Below, in pieces: positions 23,795 to 32,590 of a stretch of DNA of 32,697 nt; the stretch's first letter is position 1, and the number at the start of each line of letters is the position of its first letter. The position numbers were made by a program, and so were the translations under genes. The notes beneath the pieces are model-generated. The model was given only the letters and a program-made list of their open reading frames with translations, searched no databases and was not told where the DNA came from. The stretch is from Bacteroidota bacterium (GTDB taxonomy: Bacteria > Bacteroidota > Bacteroidia > AKYH767-A > OLB10), in NCBI GenBank assembly GCA_029547265.1, contig JAKPPP010000212.1, positions 1-32,697 on the forward strand, in the 5' to 3' direction.

Positions 23795-24483
23795 CCTTCG
23801 CGATTTACATTCATTGTTAAAGTAAGTGCTTTGGCTTTGTCGGATTTATTTTTAAATTTCCTTACGGTCATCACTAAGAATGGAACCAAAATAATTGTTG
23901 GCGCTAACCATGGAACCCAACTCGGATTCATTTGTACATTCTGTACTGTAAAGGCGGTAATTGTTGCAATATAACCTCCAATCATTCCGCTAATGTGACT
24001 AAACAACCAATGATTCTTTTCTGATGGAGGAATAGTGAATCTTCTATAATCGCTACGTACTCCTCTAAACATAAAAAATCCGAAAGTGATGGCTACAACT
24101 CCGAAACTATTTTCATAGTACAAACTTGTTGCTCCCCAAATCAATAATGCTACGGCGGTAATTCCTGATCCATAAAGCAAAATCCAATCTATCAAATATG
24201 GTTTTTGCCCTTTGTGGAGGTTCTTCAAATATAAAGCCCTATATCCTGTTCCAACTAAATACAAACTAAAAATTCCTACCATAAAAAGGAACCACTTTCC
24301 TGAATATACCGAAAGAATGATGGAACTAAGCACGATAAAGAACATGCTAAACAAGTACGCTTTGCCGCTAATGCGATGTGTCTTTCCTCCGTTTTGATTG
24401 GCCATAGCGATAGGTCCTGCTAATAATGCAATGCTTCCGGCGGCTACATGTAAGTACCTTAAAATGGTGATGATGGTTTCCAT
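23791..24483 (-). CDS. DUF2306-type membrane protein
   Basis: This 230-aa protein has about seven hydrophobic segments. It carries the family-like pattern YLHVAAGSIALLAGPIAM, KTHRISGKAYLFSM (HRxxGxxY) in the first half, and HISGMIGGYIATITAF in the second half, giving several histidines placed in or near membrane helices. Function is unknown for the family; a haem- or metal-related membrane role is only a guess. It is convergent with the upstream hypothetical gene, overlapping by 4 bp at the stops. Confidence 0.75.
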   Translation of the reverse strand: METIITILRYLHVAAGSIALLAGPIAMANQNGGKTHRISGKAYLFSMFFIVLSSIILSVYSGKWFLFMVGIFSLYLVGTGYRALYLKNLHKGQKPYLIDWILLYGSGITAVALLIWGATSLYYENSFGVVAITFGFFMFRGVRSDYRRFTIPPSEKNHWLFSHISGMIGGYIATITAFTVQNVQMNPSWVPWLAPTIILVPFLVMTVRKFKNKSDKAKALTLTMNVNREG

Positions 24484-24497
24484 AGAATTGTTTTTTG

Positions 24498-24528
24498 CAA
24501 ATAAACAGCGGGTTACTAGCCTGTCAAA
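24498..24528 (-). promoter_or_regulatory. Promoter of the DUF2306 gene
   Basis: On the minus strand, TTTG (24528-24525), 19 bp and TTTATTTG (24505-24498) resemble the Bacteroidota promoter, with one mismatch in the -7 element. The leader to the ATG at 24483 is about 12 nt. This suggests the gene is transcribed separately from the LytTR gene upstream. Confidence 0.5.
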
Positions 24529-24588
24529 ATTTAAGGGACAAACATCAATTTTTTGGGATAAATAGCAGAAAAAGGGGCGAATTGCAGC

Positions 24589-25455
24589 TTATTTCGACAA
24601 ACGGTTGGTGATTTCTACGTTTAAATTCCGTGAAACCGGGATTGTAACATCGGTATGGTTCAAGATTAATCTATACCCTTGAGCATTTCCTGTTATCGAT
24701 TCTACCTGATCGAGGTTAACTATCCATCCACGATGACAACGGTAAAAAGCAGTAAAAGCCCTTAAGTCATCACGAGCCGATTTTAACGTCGCCCTGATGA
24801 GCGTACTTTTGATTCTGCCATTTTCCAGATAAAAAATCTCAATATAGTTATCGGCTGATGAGATGTAAAGTAAATCGCCAACGGGAATGGTAAATTTCTC
24901 GTTTTTGTTTTCTGAGTTTATCGTAAGTGTTGCATCAGGGGTTGCCGTTAAACGCTTTTTATGATGCATGCCTACCGCAATTTGTTCGGCCTCTTTTAAA
25001 TTCCTCTTTAATAAAATAGTGTTTTTTATTAAAACATGTATGCTAACAGGCAAAATTGCAATGGCTAAAGTTGAAGCCAAATAAAATAACAACTTAGTAG
25101 AGCTAAATCCTGCCCCCAAATAATAGGAAGAGTAAAGTGTATTAGCTAGTGCGATAGTTAAGATGTTCCAAAGTGTACTGATAATTTCTTTTGATACCGT
25201 CCAGTTTAAATCATCATTTAAGACAGGAATTACTTGTGGTAAAACAAAAAAATTAAAAAGTAGCGCTCCAGTACAAATTAGCCCAAAATGACATGTGACT
25301 ATTGGTAACTCTTCAGCAGGTAAGGCATATAATCCGAACGGACGGAAAAAGTAAAGAAATGAAAAGACAAAAACACCAAAGGCAATGGCCACCACAAATT
25401 TTCGTGATTGCCTTTGCTCTAAAGGGTAGGGCTGCGACAAAAAATTTCCGATCAC
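24589..25455 (-). CDS. Membrane-anchored LytTR transcriptional regulator
   Basis: This 288-aa protein has four probable membrane helices in residues about 20-145, a short linker, and a LytTR DNA-binding domain at about 187-288. The LytTR part shows IPVGDLLYISSADNYIEI, then LIRATLKSARDDLRAF, FYRCHRGWIVNLDQVESI and VTIPVSRNLNVEI. There is no receiver domain, so it is not a classical response regulator. It probably senses something at the membrane directly or through a partner. The start is GTG at 25455. It lies 20 bp downstream of porW on the same strand and is likely cotranscribed with it. Confidence 0.87.
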   Translation of the reverse strand: MIGNFLSQPYPLEQRQSRKFVVAIAFGVFVFSFLYFFRPFGLYALPAEELPIVTCHFGLICTGALLFNFFVLPQVIPVLNDDLNWTVSKEIISTLWNILTIALANTLYSSYYLGAGFSSTKLLFYLASTLAIAILPVSIHVLIKNTILLKRNLKEAEQIAVGMHHKKRLTATPDATLTINSENKNEKFTIPVGDLLYISSADNYIEIFYLENGRIKSTLIRATLKSARDDLRAFTAFYRCHRGWIVNLDQVESITGNAQGYRLILNHTDVTIPVSRNLNVEITNRLSK

Positions 25456-25475
25456 TTCTAAAATACGTGATTAGA

Positions 25476-28163
25476 TTATTGCAAATAATTTTTTTGGAAG
25501 AAGAGCGCGTAAGCAGGGATATTTTTACTCCTTGCTAACTGCGTCAAATTATCTTGTGATATTACAAAGAACTGAACTTTCGACGGATCGTATTCGTCGA
25601 GTATCCCTTGTTCATTCATCACAGATACATAATAATTCATAGCTTCATTCTTGTTGTCGAATGGTGAAACCAAAATATATTGATAAGTTAAATCGATGTT
25701 ACCGTTTTTAACTAATAAGCTGTCAGAATTAAAATTAACATTGTTATATCCTTTCAAGCGATTTATTAGATCCGGAGTATTTACTGATCCGATTTTATAG
25801 AGGATCAGGAAGTATTGAACTGATTCCGGAGTGAACGTATATTTTGTTGTTGAGTCAATAAAACTTTGAAGGTTCTTAGCTTCAATTGCACTATCACGAG
25901 GAACCTCAGCAACATTTTTTCCATGAATGTAATCCAAGATTTCTTTCGCACGAGTTGCTACTGTATCCTTAGGGAAAGTTCTAATAACATCTTCCAATGC
26001 TAATTCAAATTCTTGAATTGGTTTTGTTTTCCCAACAGCCATCGCTTTCAATAAAGAAAACTTGCCTGCTAACTTATTATTGGGGAATAATCCGTCGGCA
26101 TCCGTCTTTCTAGAAATCACATCTTCATATTGACGATTTAAAAATGCACGGTATGTGTTTTCATAGTACACTTCTAATACTTGCGTCTTCTTTTGTAATT
26201 CTTTAAAGTAATTTGGATTAGTAATCAATTTTGAATACTCTGATTCAGGATAATTGCTCAACAGATAATCTTTATAAGTTGTCGCTTTGGCTGAATCTCC
26301 TAAAGCCATTAATGTGCGATACAAGTTATAATAACTTGGTTGCTTATATTTACTCTCAGGGAATCTTCTGTTTAATTCTTCAAAACTTTTAACACTCTCC
26401 GGGAAATTATTTAATTGCTCGCGATAAATAACTCCGCAATTGTAAAGTGCTTCAGCAATTTTTGTGTTTGATTCTTTTATCTGTTGTGGAGTTCCCGGTA
26501 TTAACGCCATATAAGCCGTTTTTCTGGCAGCAGCATCTAACTTACTAATCGAATCATTCATCGCCTCTTGTGAATCTCCAAGGCTGTCCATTGATGATAT
26601 ACCTGTTTCTCCTTCGGGATTTTCTATAGCAATTTCTTTTTCACTTCTCCTCCAGTTGTCTTCGATTTTACGAGTACCCCATTTCTTTAAGAATTCGTTG
26701 TACCCGAAACTGATGGCCGATTGATTATAAAAATACCAAGCTCCTTGTTGAGTTAGCCCCGGTTGGCTAATTCCTTTCGGCTGACTTGTTAAGGTCTTTT
26801 CTTCCAGAATTTGTTGCTCTTCGAGTTTCTTTTTCTCTTCTGCTTCTTTTTTCTTTAACTCTTTTAGTTCGTTTTCTGCGTTGATCTGAGCTTCGATTTT
26901 TGCAGCGCGTTCTTCCGGAGAAAGTTGTGATAGTGCTTGAAGACTATCTTCAGTTGAAATAACTTTCAAGTTTTTCACCAATCGATCTAAACTGTTACGC
27001 TTCGATTGAATATCGTAATAGTCAGGATGGTCGTTCGATAAATTGGAAAGGCAACTGTCGTAGTAAGCACTAGCCGGAATATATTCAGGACGTTTGTAAT
27101 ATACGTTACCTAATTCAAGATAACTCTGCGCAAGTTGTGTTTGATTAGTTGTATTTGCTCTAACAGATTTATTTAAATAGTCGATGGCTAAAGCTTCGTT
27201 ATTTTCTTGACGAGCTATACCAGCAAGGGCGAAATAAATTTGATCCTTGTAGTCAATATTTTTCTCATCCTTTAACATTTTGTTTAATTCCTTCTTCACA
27301 ATTTCTCCTGTTCCACTGTTGATGTCGTAACATCTCGCACGATTAATACGAGCATTAAACGACATTTCATAAACAGGATTCATGCGAATTACTTTTTCAT
27401 AATTCGAGAATGCTTCTTGAAGGCTATCTTCTTTTTGAAGTAGTTGAGCAAGGATAAATGTATAACGCGCTCTGTCATCTTTCTTACGAGCGGTTGCTGA
27501 TGCTTTTCTCAATGCTTCAATAGCACGTGGAACATCTCTTTTCATAAGATGATATTGAGCCACTACTGCATTGTAATCTCCTTTCAAATTATCAGGAAAT
27601 TTTTTGTCGTTCTTTAAATAATCGATTAGGTACTCTGCATCAACTGTTTTTCCTAATTCAAGATATGATTTTACTAACCATAATAATGCCTCCGGACGAA
27701 TGTCTGTTTCTTTATATTCTGATGAAGTATATTGAAATGTTTCGATCGATGTCCAATAGTCGTGTTTGTAGAATTGAGCTTTACCAATCAACAAATAACA
27801 GTCGTCAATCCATTTATTTCGCTCTGCTACCTTGTTGTCTTTTTTCCCTTTTACATAAATCGAGTGACGCTGAATGGCAATCGAAGCTTTTTTAATAGCT
27901 TCATCCATATCAGGAAATACAGCTTTCGCTTTCGTTAAATCTGCATACTTGAAAATAGAAAGTACACGATCGTATTTATCTTCATGCGCAGTGGCTAATG
28001 TTTGCGCACCTTGTTTTACCCTTTCACGGGCATTGAAGTAAAAATTGTAATGGGTAGTGGTGCCGTGGTAATTACGACTGATCACATTGTTTTTATGTAC
28101 GCTGCAGGATGTCCAAGTAATGGCCAATACCAGCAGGGTAAGTATATAACGCAAATTTTTCAC
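25476..28163 (-). CDS. porW: T9SS lipoprotein PorW/SprE (TPR protein)
   Basis: This 895-aa protein starts with a lipoprotein signal (MKNLRYILTLLVLAITWTSCS, Cys at 20) and the family's YHGTTTHYNFYFNARERV segment. Arrays of TPR-like helices follow across about 100-400 and 580-740, with a charged Glu/Lys coiled-coil stretch between (about 410-450), and a C-terminal SPOR-like end. PorW/SprE is an outer-membrane lipoprotein needed for type IX secretion and gliding in Bacteroidota, linked to the PorK/N ring and the translocon. The start is GTG at 28163. The cargo protein at 19541-22555 is a plausible client. Confidence 0.88.
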   Translation of the reverse strand: MKNLRYILTLLVLAITWTSCSVHKNNVISRNYHGTTTHYNFYFNARERVKQGAQTLATAHEDKYDRVLSIFKYADLTKAKAVFPDMDEAIKKASIAIQRHSIYVKGKKDNKVAERNKWIDDCYLLIGKAQFYKHDYWTSIETFQYTSSEYKETDIRPEALLWLVKSYLELGKTVDAEYLIDYLKNDKKFPDNLKGDYNAVVAQYHLMKRDVPRAIEALRKASATARKKDDRARYTFILAQLLQKEDSLQEAFSNYEKVIRMNPVYEMSFNARINRARCYDINSGTGEIVKKELNKMLKDEKNIDYKDQIYFALAGIARQENNEALAIDYLNKSVRANTTNQTQLAQSYLELGNVYYKRPEYIPASAYYDSCLSNLSNDHPDYYDIQSKRNSLDRLVKNLKVISTEDSLQALSQLSPEERAAKIEAQINAENELKELKKKEAEEKKKLEEQQILEEKTLTSQPKGISQPGLTQQGAWYFYNQSAISFGYNEFLKKWGTRKIEDNWRRSEKEIAIENPEGETGISSMDSLGDSQEAMNDSISKLDAAARKTAYMALIPGTPQQIKESNTKIAEALYNCGVIYREQLNNFPESVKSFEELNRRFPESKYKQPSYYNLYRTLMALGDSAKATTYKDYLLSNYPESEYSKLITNPNYFKELQKKTQVLEVYYENTYRAFLNRQYEDVISRKTDADGLFPNNKLAGKFSLLKAMAVGKTKPIQEFELALEDVIRTFPKDTVATRAKEILDYIHGKNVAEVPRDSAIEAKNLQSFIDSTTKYTFTPESVQYFLILYKIGSVNTPDLINRLKGYNNVNFNSDSLLVKNGNIDLTYQYILVSPFDNKNEAMNYYVSVMNEQGILDEYDPSKVQFFVISQDNLTQLARSKNIPAYALFFQKNYLQ

Positions 28164-28295
28164 GGATGCTCGCTTAATGCTTAATGACGGATTTTGATAT
28201 ACTATAACTGAAAACCGTGGGTTTTAGTGTTAACCTACAAATATCGTAAAAAATCGTTCGTTCCCGCATTCATACCGAACACATGCAAAGGTTAT

Positions 28296-28303
28296 TATCT
28301 TTG
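28296..28303 (+). promoter_or_regulatory. -7 promoter element of the M23 peptidase gene
   Basis: TATCTTTG matches the consensus and ends 5 nt before the ATG at 28309. I did not find a clear TTG at the -33 position. The element sits in the divergent gap between porW and the peptidase gene. Confidence 0.5.
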
Positions 28304-28308
28304 TAGCG

Positions 28309-29184
28309 ATGCCCATTTTAAAAGCATATCGCCGTAAGTTAGCCAGGAACTTAAAAAGCAAGTTCCGTTTGGTGGTATTGAACGACCAAACCTTGGAGGA
28401 AAAATTCGCCCTCCGATTAACGCCTATGAATGTGTTGGTTTTTGGCGGAACGTTTGCTTTGAGCTTGATAACCATTACTTTATACTTAATTGCCTTTACG
28501 CCGATTCGCGAGTACATCCCCGGTTATGCCGATGTAAACATGCGTAGAAGTATGGTGAATATGACCTTAAAAACGGATACGCTCTTGGGAAAAGTATCCG
28601 CTCAGGAGCATTTCATCGAAAACATGATGAAGGTAATCAACGGTCAGGCGGATTCAACCAAACCGACCCGAAAGCAGGTGGCCGAGCAGCTTTATGATAG
28701 TATTCATCACCTTGAAAAATCCGAGGCCGATTCTCAATTAAGGTTGCAAATTGAGGGCGGCGACCGCTACGCACTCGATGGAGGCACAGAAAAAGCCTTT
28801 TCTTCCGGTATCGGCAGTTATAGCTTTTTTACTCCCTTGAAAGGAAGCGTCACCACTAAGTTTAATACAGCCCAAAAGCATTACGGAATCGATATCGTAT
28901 CCGGTCCGAATGAGGTGATTAAATCAGCCCTCGACGGAACCGTAGTTATTGCTAATTTTACCTCTGAAACCGGTTATGTTATTGGGGTTCAGCATAGCAA
29001 TAATCTTTTTACTTTGTATAAACACAATTCTGCGCTATTGAAAAACGTTGGTGATTATGTGAAAGCAGGTGAGGTTATTGCAGTAATTGGAAATACCGGT
29101 GAGTATAGCTCAGGTCCTCACCTTCACCTTGAATTATGGTTTAACGGAAGTCCGGTAAATCCCCTTGATTATATCAGCTTCTAA
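28309..29184 (+). CDS. Membrane-anchored M23 (LytM-type) peptidoglycan peptidase
   Basis: This 291-aa protein has a cytoplasmic basic N-terminus, one membrane helix (about 41-62), a coiled-coil-like region (about 80-150) and a C-terminal LytM/M23 domain (about 173-291). The zinc and catalytic residues are intact: His191 and Asp195 in KHYGIDI, His239 in LYKHN, and His271 and His273 in GPHLHLELW. It is therefore predicted to be an active endopeptidase cutting peptide cross-links in the periplasm, rather than a degenerate regulator like EnvC. It is divergent from porW and 20 bp upstream of a small anchored protein gene. Confidence 0.9.
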   Translation: MPILKAYRRKLARNLKSKFRLVVLNDQTLEEKFALRLTPMNVLVFGGTFALSLITITLYLIAFTPIREYIPGYADVNMRRSMVNMTLKTDTLLGKVSAQEHFIENMMKVINGQADSTKPTRKQVAEQLYDSIHHLEKSEADSQLRLQIEGGDRYALDGGTEKAFSSGIGSYSFFTPLKGSVTTKFNTAQKHYGIDIVSGPNEVIKSALDGTVVIANFTSETGYVIGVQHSNNLFTLYKHNSALLKNVGDYVKAGEVIAVIGNTGEYSSGPHLHLELWFNGSPVNPLDYISF

Positions 29185-29204
29185 GTCCTAATAAGCACTT
29201 AATA

Positions 29205-29792
29205 ATGGAGCAATCCGGAAAAAAATCGACCAGAAGAGTTACGATCCCGGTGGTTTTATGCCTCTCAGGAATTTGTATTTTGTATTATTTCTTTATTAAT
29301 GGGGGCAATAAGGGTAAACCATCATCCGTTAGCTCAAAAAGCAATTTCTTCGAGGGAAAAAATGTATCGGCTGAGCTACCTGCGCCTAACCGAAATAAGG
29401 TTAACCTGATTACCGATTCAGTCAAAAATCAAGAAAAAACTAAAAAAAACGAACAAAAATTTCACGGTTTAAAAAAATATACTACTTTTAACACCGCGAA
29501 TACAAAACCATTTTTTAAGGTTGGCCCGGGATCTGTAAAGAAATTATCTACAGAAAAGCCAGAACAGAGTAACCCCTTTATTACTGGAGTTGAGCCCTCC
29601 TCTTCAGATAGGTTACCGACCATCACTGTTGATGACGAATCAGTCCCGGCCATTTTTTCTTCTTCGCAAAACCCTAACGATTGCGAGAGTCAATCCCCAA
29701 TCGATACCCTCCCCGAATTAGATCTTCTTACAGGTAAATTATTAATTTCTCCCTCGTCTGCTGCAGATTCTACGCAGATTAGTAAACCTTAA
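29205..29792 (+). CDS. Hypothetical single-pass membrane protein
   Basis: This 195-aa protein has a basic N-terminus, one membrane helix (about 13-31) and a long polar, low-complexity Ser/Pro/Lys/Asn region facing the periplasm. I see no domain. Low complexity makes homology weak, but the frame is clean and coding-like. Its position between the M23 peptidase and dxr suggests cotranscription with the peptidase, and a supporting envelope role is possible but not shown. Confidence 0.6.
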   Translation: MEQSGKKSTRRVTIPVVLCLSGICILYYFFINGGNKGKPSSVSSKSNFFEGKNVSAELPAPNRNKVNLITDSVKNQEKTKKNEQKFHGLKKYTTFNTANTKPFFKVGPGSVKKLSTEKPEQSNPFITGVEPSSSDRLPTITVDDESVPAIFSSSQNPNDCESQSPIDTLPELDLLTGKLLISPSSAADSTQISKP

Positions 29793-29907
29793 TATTGGAA
29801 TGATCATTACTATCTACAATCAGATTAATTCTTATTCCTCCTCGATATTAATGCAGTATTTGTAATTTCGTTTTTTATTCGACAGCACCTTAGTAAATTA
29901 TCATCAT

Positions 29908-31071
29908 TTGAAACGCAGAATTGCCATTCTAGGATCTACAGGATCTATAGGGACACAAGCATTGGAAGTAATAGCCTCAAATCCCGATTTATTCGAGGCG
30001 GAAGTATTAACAGCTCACTCAAATGCTGCTTTATTAATTGAGCAAGCAAAAACATTTAAGCCCAATGCGGTGGCTATCGCCGATGAAAGTAAGTATGCTG
30101 AGGTGAAGGAAGCTCTTAAGGATGAGCCTATTAAGGTCTTTGGAGGTTATAATTCCATCGTACAACTCATGAGCCTCGATAGTATCGATATGGTGCTCAC
30201 AGCTATGGTCGGGTTTTCAGGACTCGAACCTACCATCGCCGCTATCAAGAATAAAAAGAATATCGCGCTCGCTAATAAAGAAACTTTAGTGGTGGCAGGC
30301 GATATCGTTACAAAATTGGCTTTAGAGAATAATGTTTCGGTTTATCCCGTTGATTCTGAGCATTCTGCAATATTTCAGTGCTTGTTCGGAGAACATCATA
30401 ACCCGATCGAGAAAATCATTCTAACAGCGAGTGGAGGCCCATTTAGAGGTCGTAAACGTACTGATTTAGAGTCGGTTACTCGCGATCAAGCTTTGAAACA
30501 CCCTAACTGGACGATGGGCGCCAAAATCACTATCGATTCGGCTAGCTTGATGAATAAAGGCCTCGAAATTATTGAGGCTAAATGGCTCTTCGACTTAACT
30601 CCAAGCCAAATTGAAGTAGTGGTTCATCCACAGTCAATTATTCATAGTTTGGTTCAGTTTACCGATGGCTCAATGAAAGCACAAATGGGATTGCCCGATA
30701 TGAAACTGCCTATCCAAGTGGCAATGGCCTTCCCGAACAGGATAAAAAGCGATTTCCCGAGGTTTAATTTCATGGATTACCCTCAACTTACCTTCGAGCA
30801 ACCTGATACCGAAACTTTCCGCTGCCTCGGATTGGCTCAACATGCTATGAAAGAAGGAGGTAATTTACCTTGTATCATGAATGCAGCCAATGAAGTAGCC
30901 GTTGCGGCTTTCCTTAATAAAGAATTGCGTTTCCTCGAGATTGCTGAGGTGATTGAACAGGTGATGCAAACAATGTCGTTTATCGCTAAACCTAGCCTCG
31001 ACGACTACCGCCAATGCGATTTAGAAGCCAGAGCATTAACAAAAGAAGCCGTGGGGGTAAAAAGTTTGTAA
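29908..31071 (+). CDS. dxr: 1-deoxy-D-xylulose 5-phosphate reductoisomerase
   Basis: This enzyme makes 2-C-methyl-D-erythritol 4-phosphate with NADPH, the first committed step of the MEP isoprenoid pathway. The protein is 387 aa. Seen are the NADPH-binding GSTGSIGTQ (9-17), the NKETLV segment, the metal and substrate residues in PVDSEHSAIFQCL, TASGGPFR, and KHPNWTMGAKITIDSASLMNKGLE (split as KHPNWTMG and SASLMNKG), then VHPQSIIHS. The start is TTG at 29908: it gives the standard KRRIAILGSTG N-terminus and no other start is available. The pathway would feed the polyprenyl synthase at 8584-9561. Confidence 0.96.
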   Translation: MKRRIAILGSTGSIGTQALEVIASNPDLFEAEVLTAHSNAALLIEQAKTFKPNAVAIADESKYAEVKEALKDEPIKVFGGYNSIVQLMSLDSIDMVLTAMVGFSGLEPTIAAIKNKKNIALANKETLVVAGDIVTKLALENNVSVYPVDSEHSAIFQCLFGEHHNPIEKIILTASGGPFRGRKRTDLESVTRDQALKHPNWTMGAKITIDSASLMNKGLEIIEAKWLFDLTPSQIEVVVHPQSIIHSLVQFTDGSMKAQMGLPDMKLPIQVAMAFPNRIKSDFPRFNFMDYPQLTFEQPDTETFRCLGLAQHAMKEGGNLPCIMNAANEVAVAAFLNKELRFLEIAEVIEQVMQTMSFIAKPSLDDYRQCDLEARALTKEAVGVKSL

Positions 31072-31162
31072 CTTCGCCGCTGATTAAAATCGAATAAAAC
31101 CGGTAAAACGGAATAACAAATGAGCGCCTTGCCCGTAGCAGTGCGATAAGACAAAAAAATTG

Positions 31163-32500
31163 ATGAACGGATTAATAATGGCTGCCCAGCTGATCATGGG
31201 CCTTGCAATACTGGTGACCCTTCACGAGTTAGGACATTTTCTTGCAGCCCGTGCCTTTGGCATTAAAGTAGAAAAATTCTTTTTATTCTTCGACGCGTGG
31301 GGCGTGAAACTCTTCAGCGTCACTAAAGGAGAAACCGAATATGGAATCGGTTGGTTGCCTTTAGGCGGCTATGTGAAAATTGCAGGTATGATCGATGAAA
31401 GTCTCGATACCGATCAGCTTTCTACCGAACCTCAACCATGGGAATTTAGAGCGAAACCGGCGTGGCAACGTTTAATTGTGATGATTGCCGGAGTAACAAT
31501 GAATGTTATTCTCGGAATTGTCATCTTCTCGTTTTCATTGCTGCATTATAAGCAAGATTATTTACCCGTAAGCGAAGTAAATAAAGGAGAAGGGATTTAT
31601 GCATATCGCCTCGGACAAGAACTAGGATTTAAAAACGGAGATAAAATTCTTGCTATCGATGGAAAGAAATTCGATCGCTTTGATGATGTACTTTCTTCTC
31701 GCGTAATGTTCGGTGCGAACGTAACTATTGAACGAAATGGACAGACGATGGAGATTTCTATTCCCGATAATTTTTATAGAACAGTTAGTAAAACAGGAAG
31801 GTTAAATTTCATCGGAACAGGCTATCAACAGTTTCATATCAACACTATTGCAGATAGCGCTCCTGCAAGAAAAGCCGGAATTAAAGAAGGTGATATAATT
31901 GTTGGAGTAGGAGGAAATAAAGTCCTTGACTCTGACGATTTAAAGAATAAAATTGCTGCGTATTGTAATCAACAAGTAACATTAAATATTAAACGTGATT
32001 CGGCAACTATGGATATAGTTTGCGCAGTTCGTGCTGATAGTACAATTGGTATCGGCTATTTGCCTGAAGCAATTCCTAATCCGAATTATAAGAATACTCC
32101 GTTTACATTATCAAGCGCATTTGCATTCGGAAGTTCTGATGCAATGGAAGCACTTGTGTCGAATGTTAAAGGCTTGCGCAAAATATTTACCGGAGAAGAA
32201 AAGGCAACTGATTCAGTCCAAGGACCTATAGGTATCGCACAAATTTATGGCGGTACATGGGAGTGGCCTAAGTTCTGGGCAATAACGGGGTTGTTGTCAA
32301 TGGTACTTGCATTCATGAATATTCTTCCTATTCCTGCATTAGATGGAGGACATGTTATTTTCCTATTGATTGAAAGTATCACCAGGAAGAAATTCAGCGA
32401 TAAATTCATGGAGCGTGCTCAAGTAGTAGGAATGGTATTACTGCTGGCATTGATGGTCTTCTCAATCGCCAACGATCTTTGGAAGCATGTAATCAACTAG
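31163..32500 (+). CDS. rseP: RIP metalloprotease RseP (site-2 protease)
   Basis: This 445-aa intramembrane zinc protease cleaves membrane-embedded substrates such as anti-sigma factors after a first periplasmic cut. The zinc motif HELGH is at residues 21-25 in the first membrane helix, and the third ligand is in NILPIPALDGGHV near the C-terminus. Two PDZ-like regions lie between (GDKILAIDGKKF and GDIIVGVGGNKV). Hydrophobic segments flank both ends. The ATG at 31163 is chosen; a TTG one codon earlier is the only alternative. It is 91 bp downstream of dxr, an adjacency common in Bacteroidota. Confidence 0.94.
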   Translation: MNGLIMAAQLIMGLAILVTLHELGHFLAARAFGIKVEKFFLFFDAWGVKLFSVTKGETEYGIGWLPLGGYVKIAGMIDESLDTDQLSTEPQPWEFRAKPAWQRLIVMIAGVTMNVILGIVIFSFSLLHYKQDYLPVSEVNKGEGIYAYRLGQELGFKNGDKILAIDGKKFDRFDDVLSSRVMFGANVTIERNGQTMEISIPDNFYRTVSKTGRLNFIGTGYQQFHINTIADSAPARKAGIKEGDIIVGVGGNKVLDSDDLKNKIAAYCNQQVTLNIKRDSATMDIVCAVRADSTIGIGYLPEAIPNPNYKNTPFTLSSAFAFGSSDAMEALVSNVKGLRKIFTGEEKATDSVQGPIGIAQIYGGTWEWPKFWAITGLLSMVLAFMNILPIPALDGGHVIFLLIESITRKKFSDKFMERAQVVGMVLLLALMVFSIANDLWKHVIN

Positions 32501-32519
32501 TAATACTCTGAAAAAATTA

Positions 32520-32550
32520 AGGGCGTTTGAATAAATCAAACGCTCTTTTT
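32520..32550 (+). terminator. Intrinsic terminator of rseP
   Basis: GCGTTTGA (32523-32530) pairs with TCAAACGC (32536-32543) around a 5-nt loop, extended by a G-T and a G-C pair, and is followed by five T. It lies 20 bp after the stop codon. Confidence 0.85.
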
Positions 32551-32590
32551 AATTCAATCAAAAAACGCAGATAAAAAATATTCATTGTTT

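Noticed and set aside
31160..31162. TTG start for rseP
   Set aside because: An ATG follows immediately at 31163 and is the better start.
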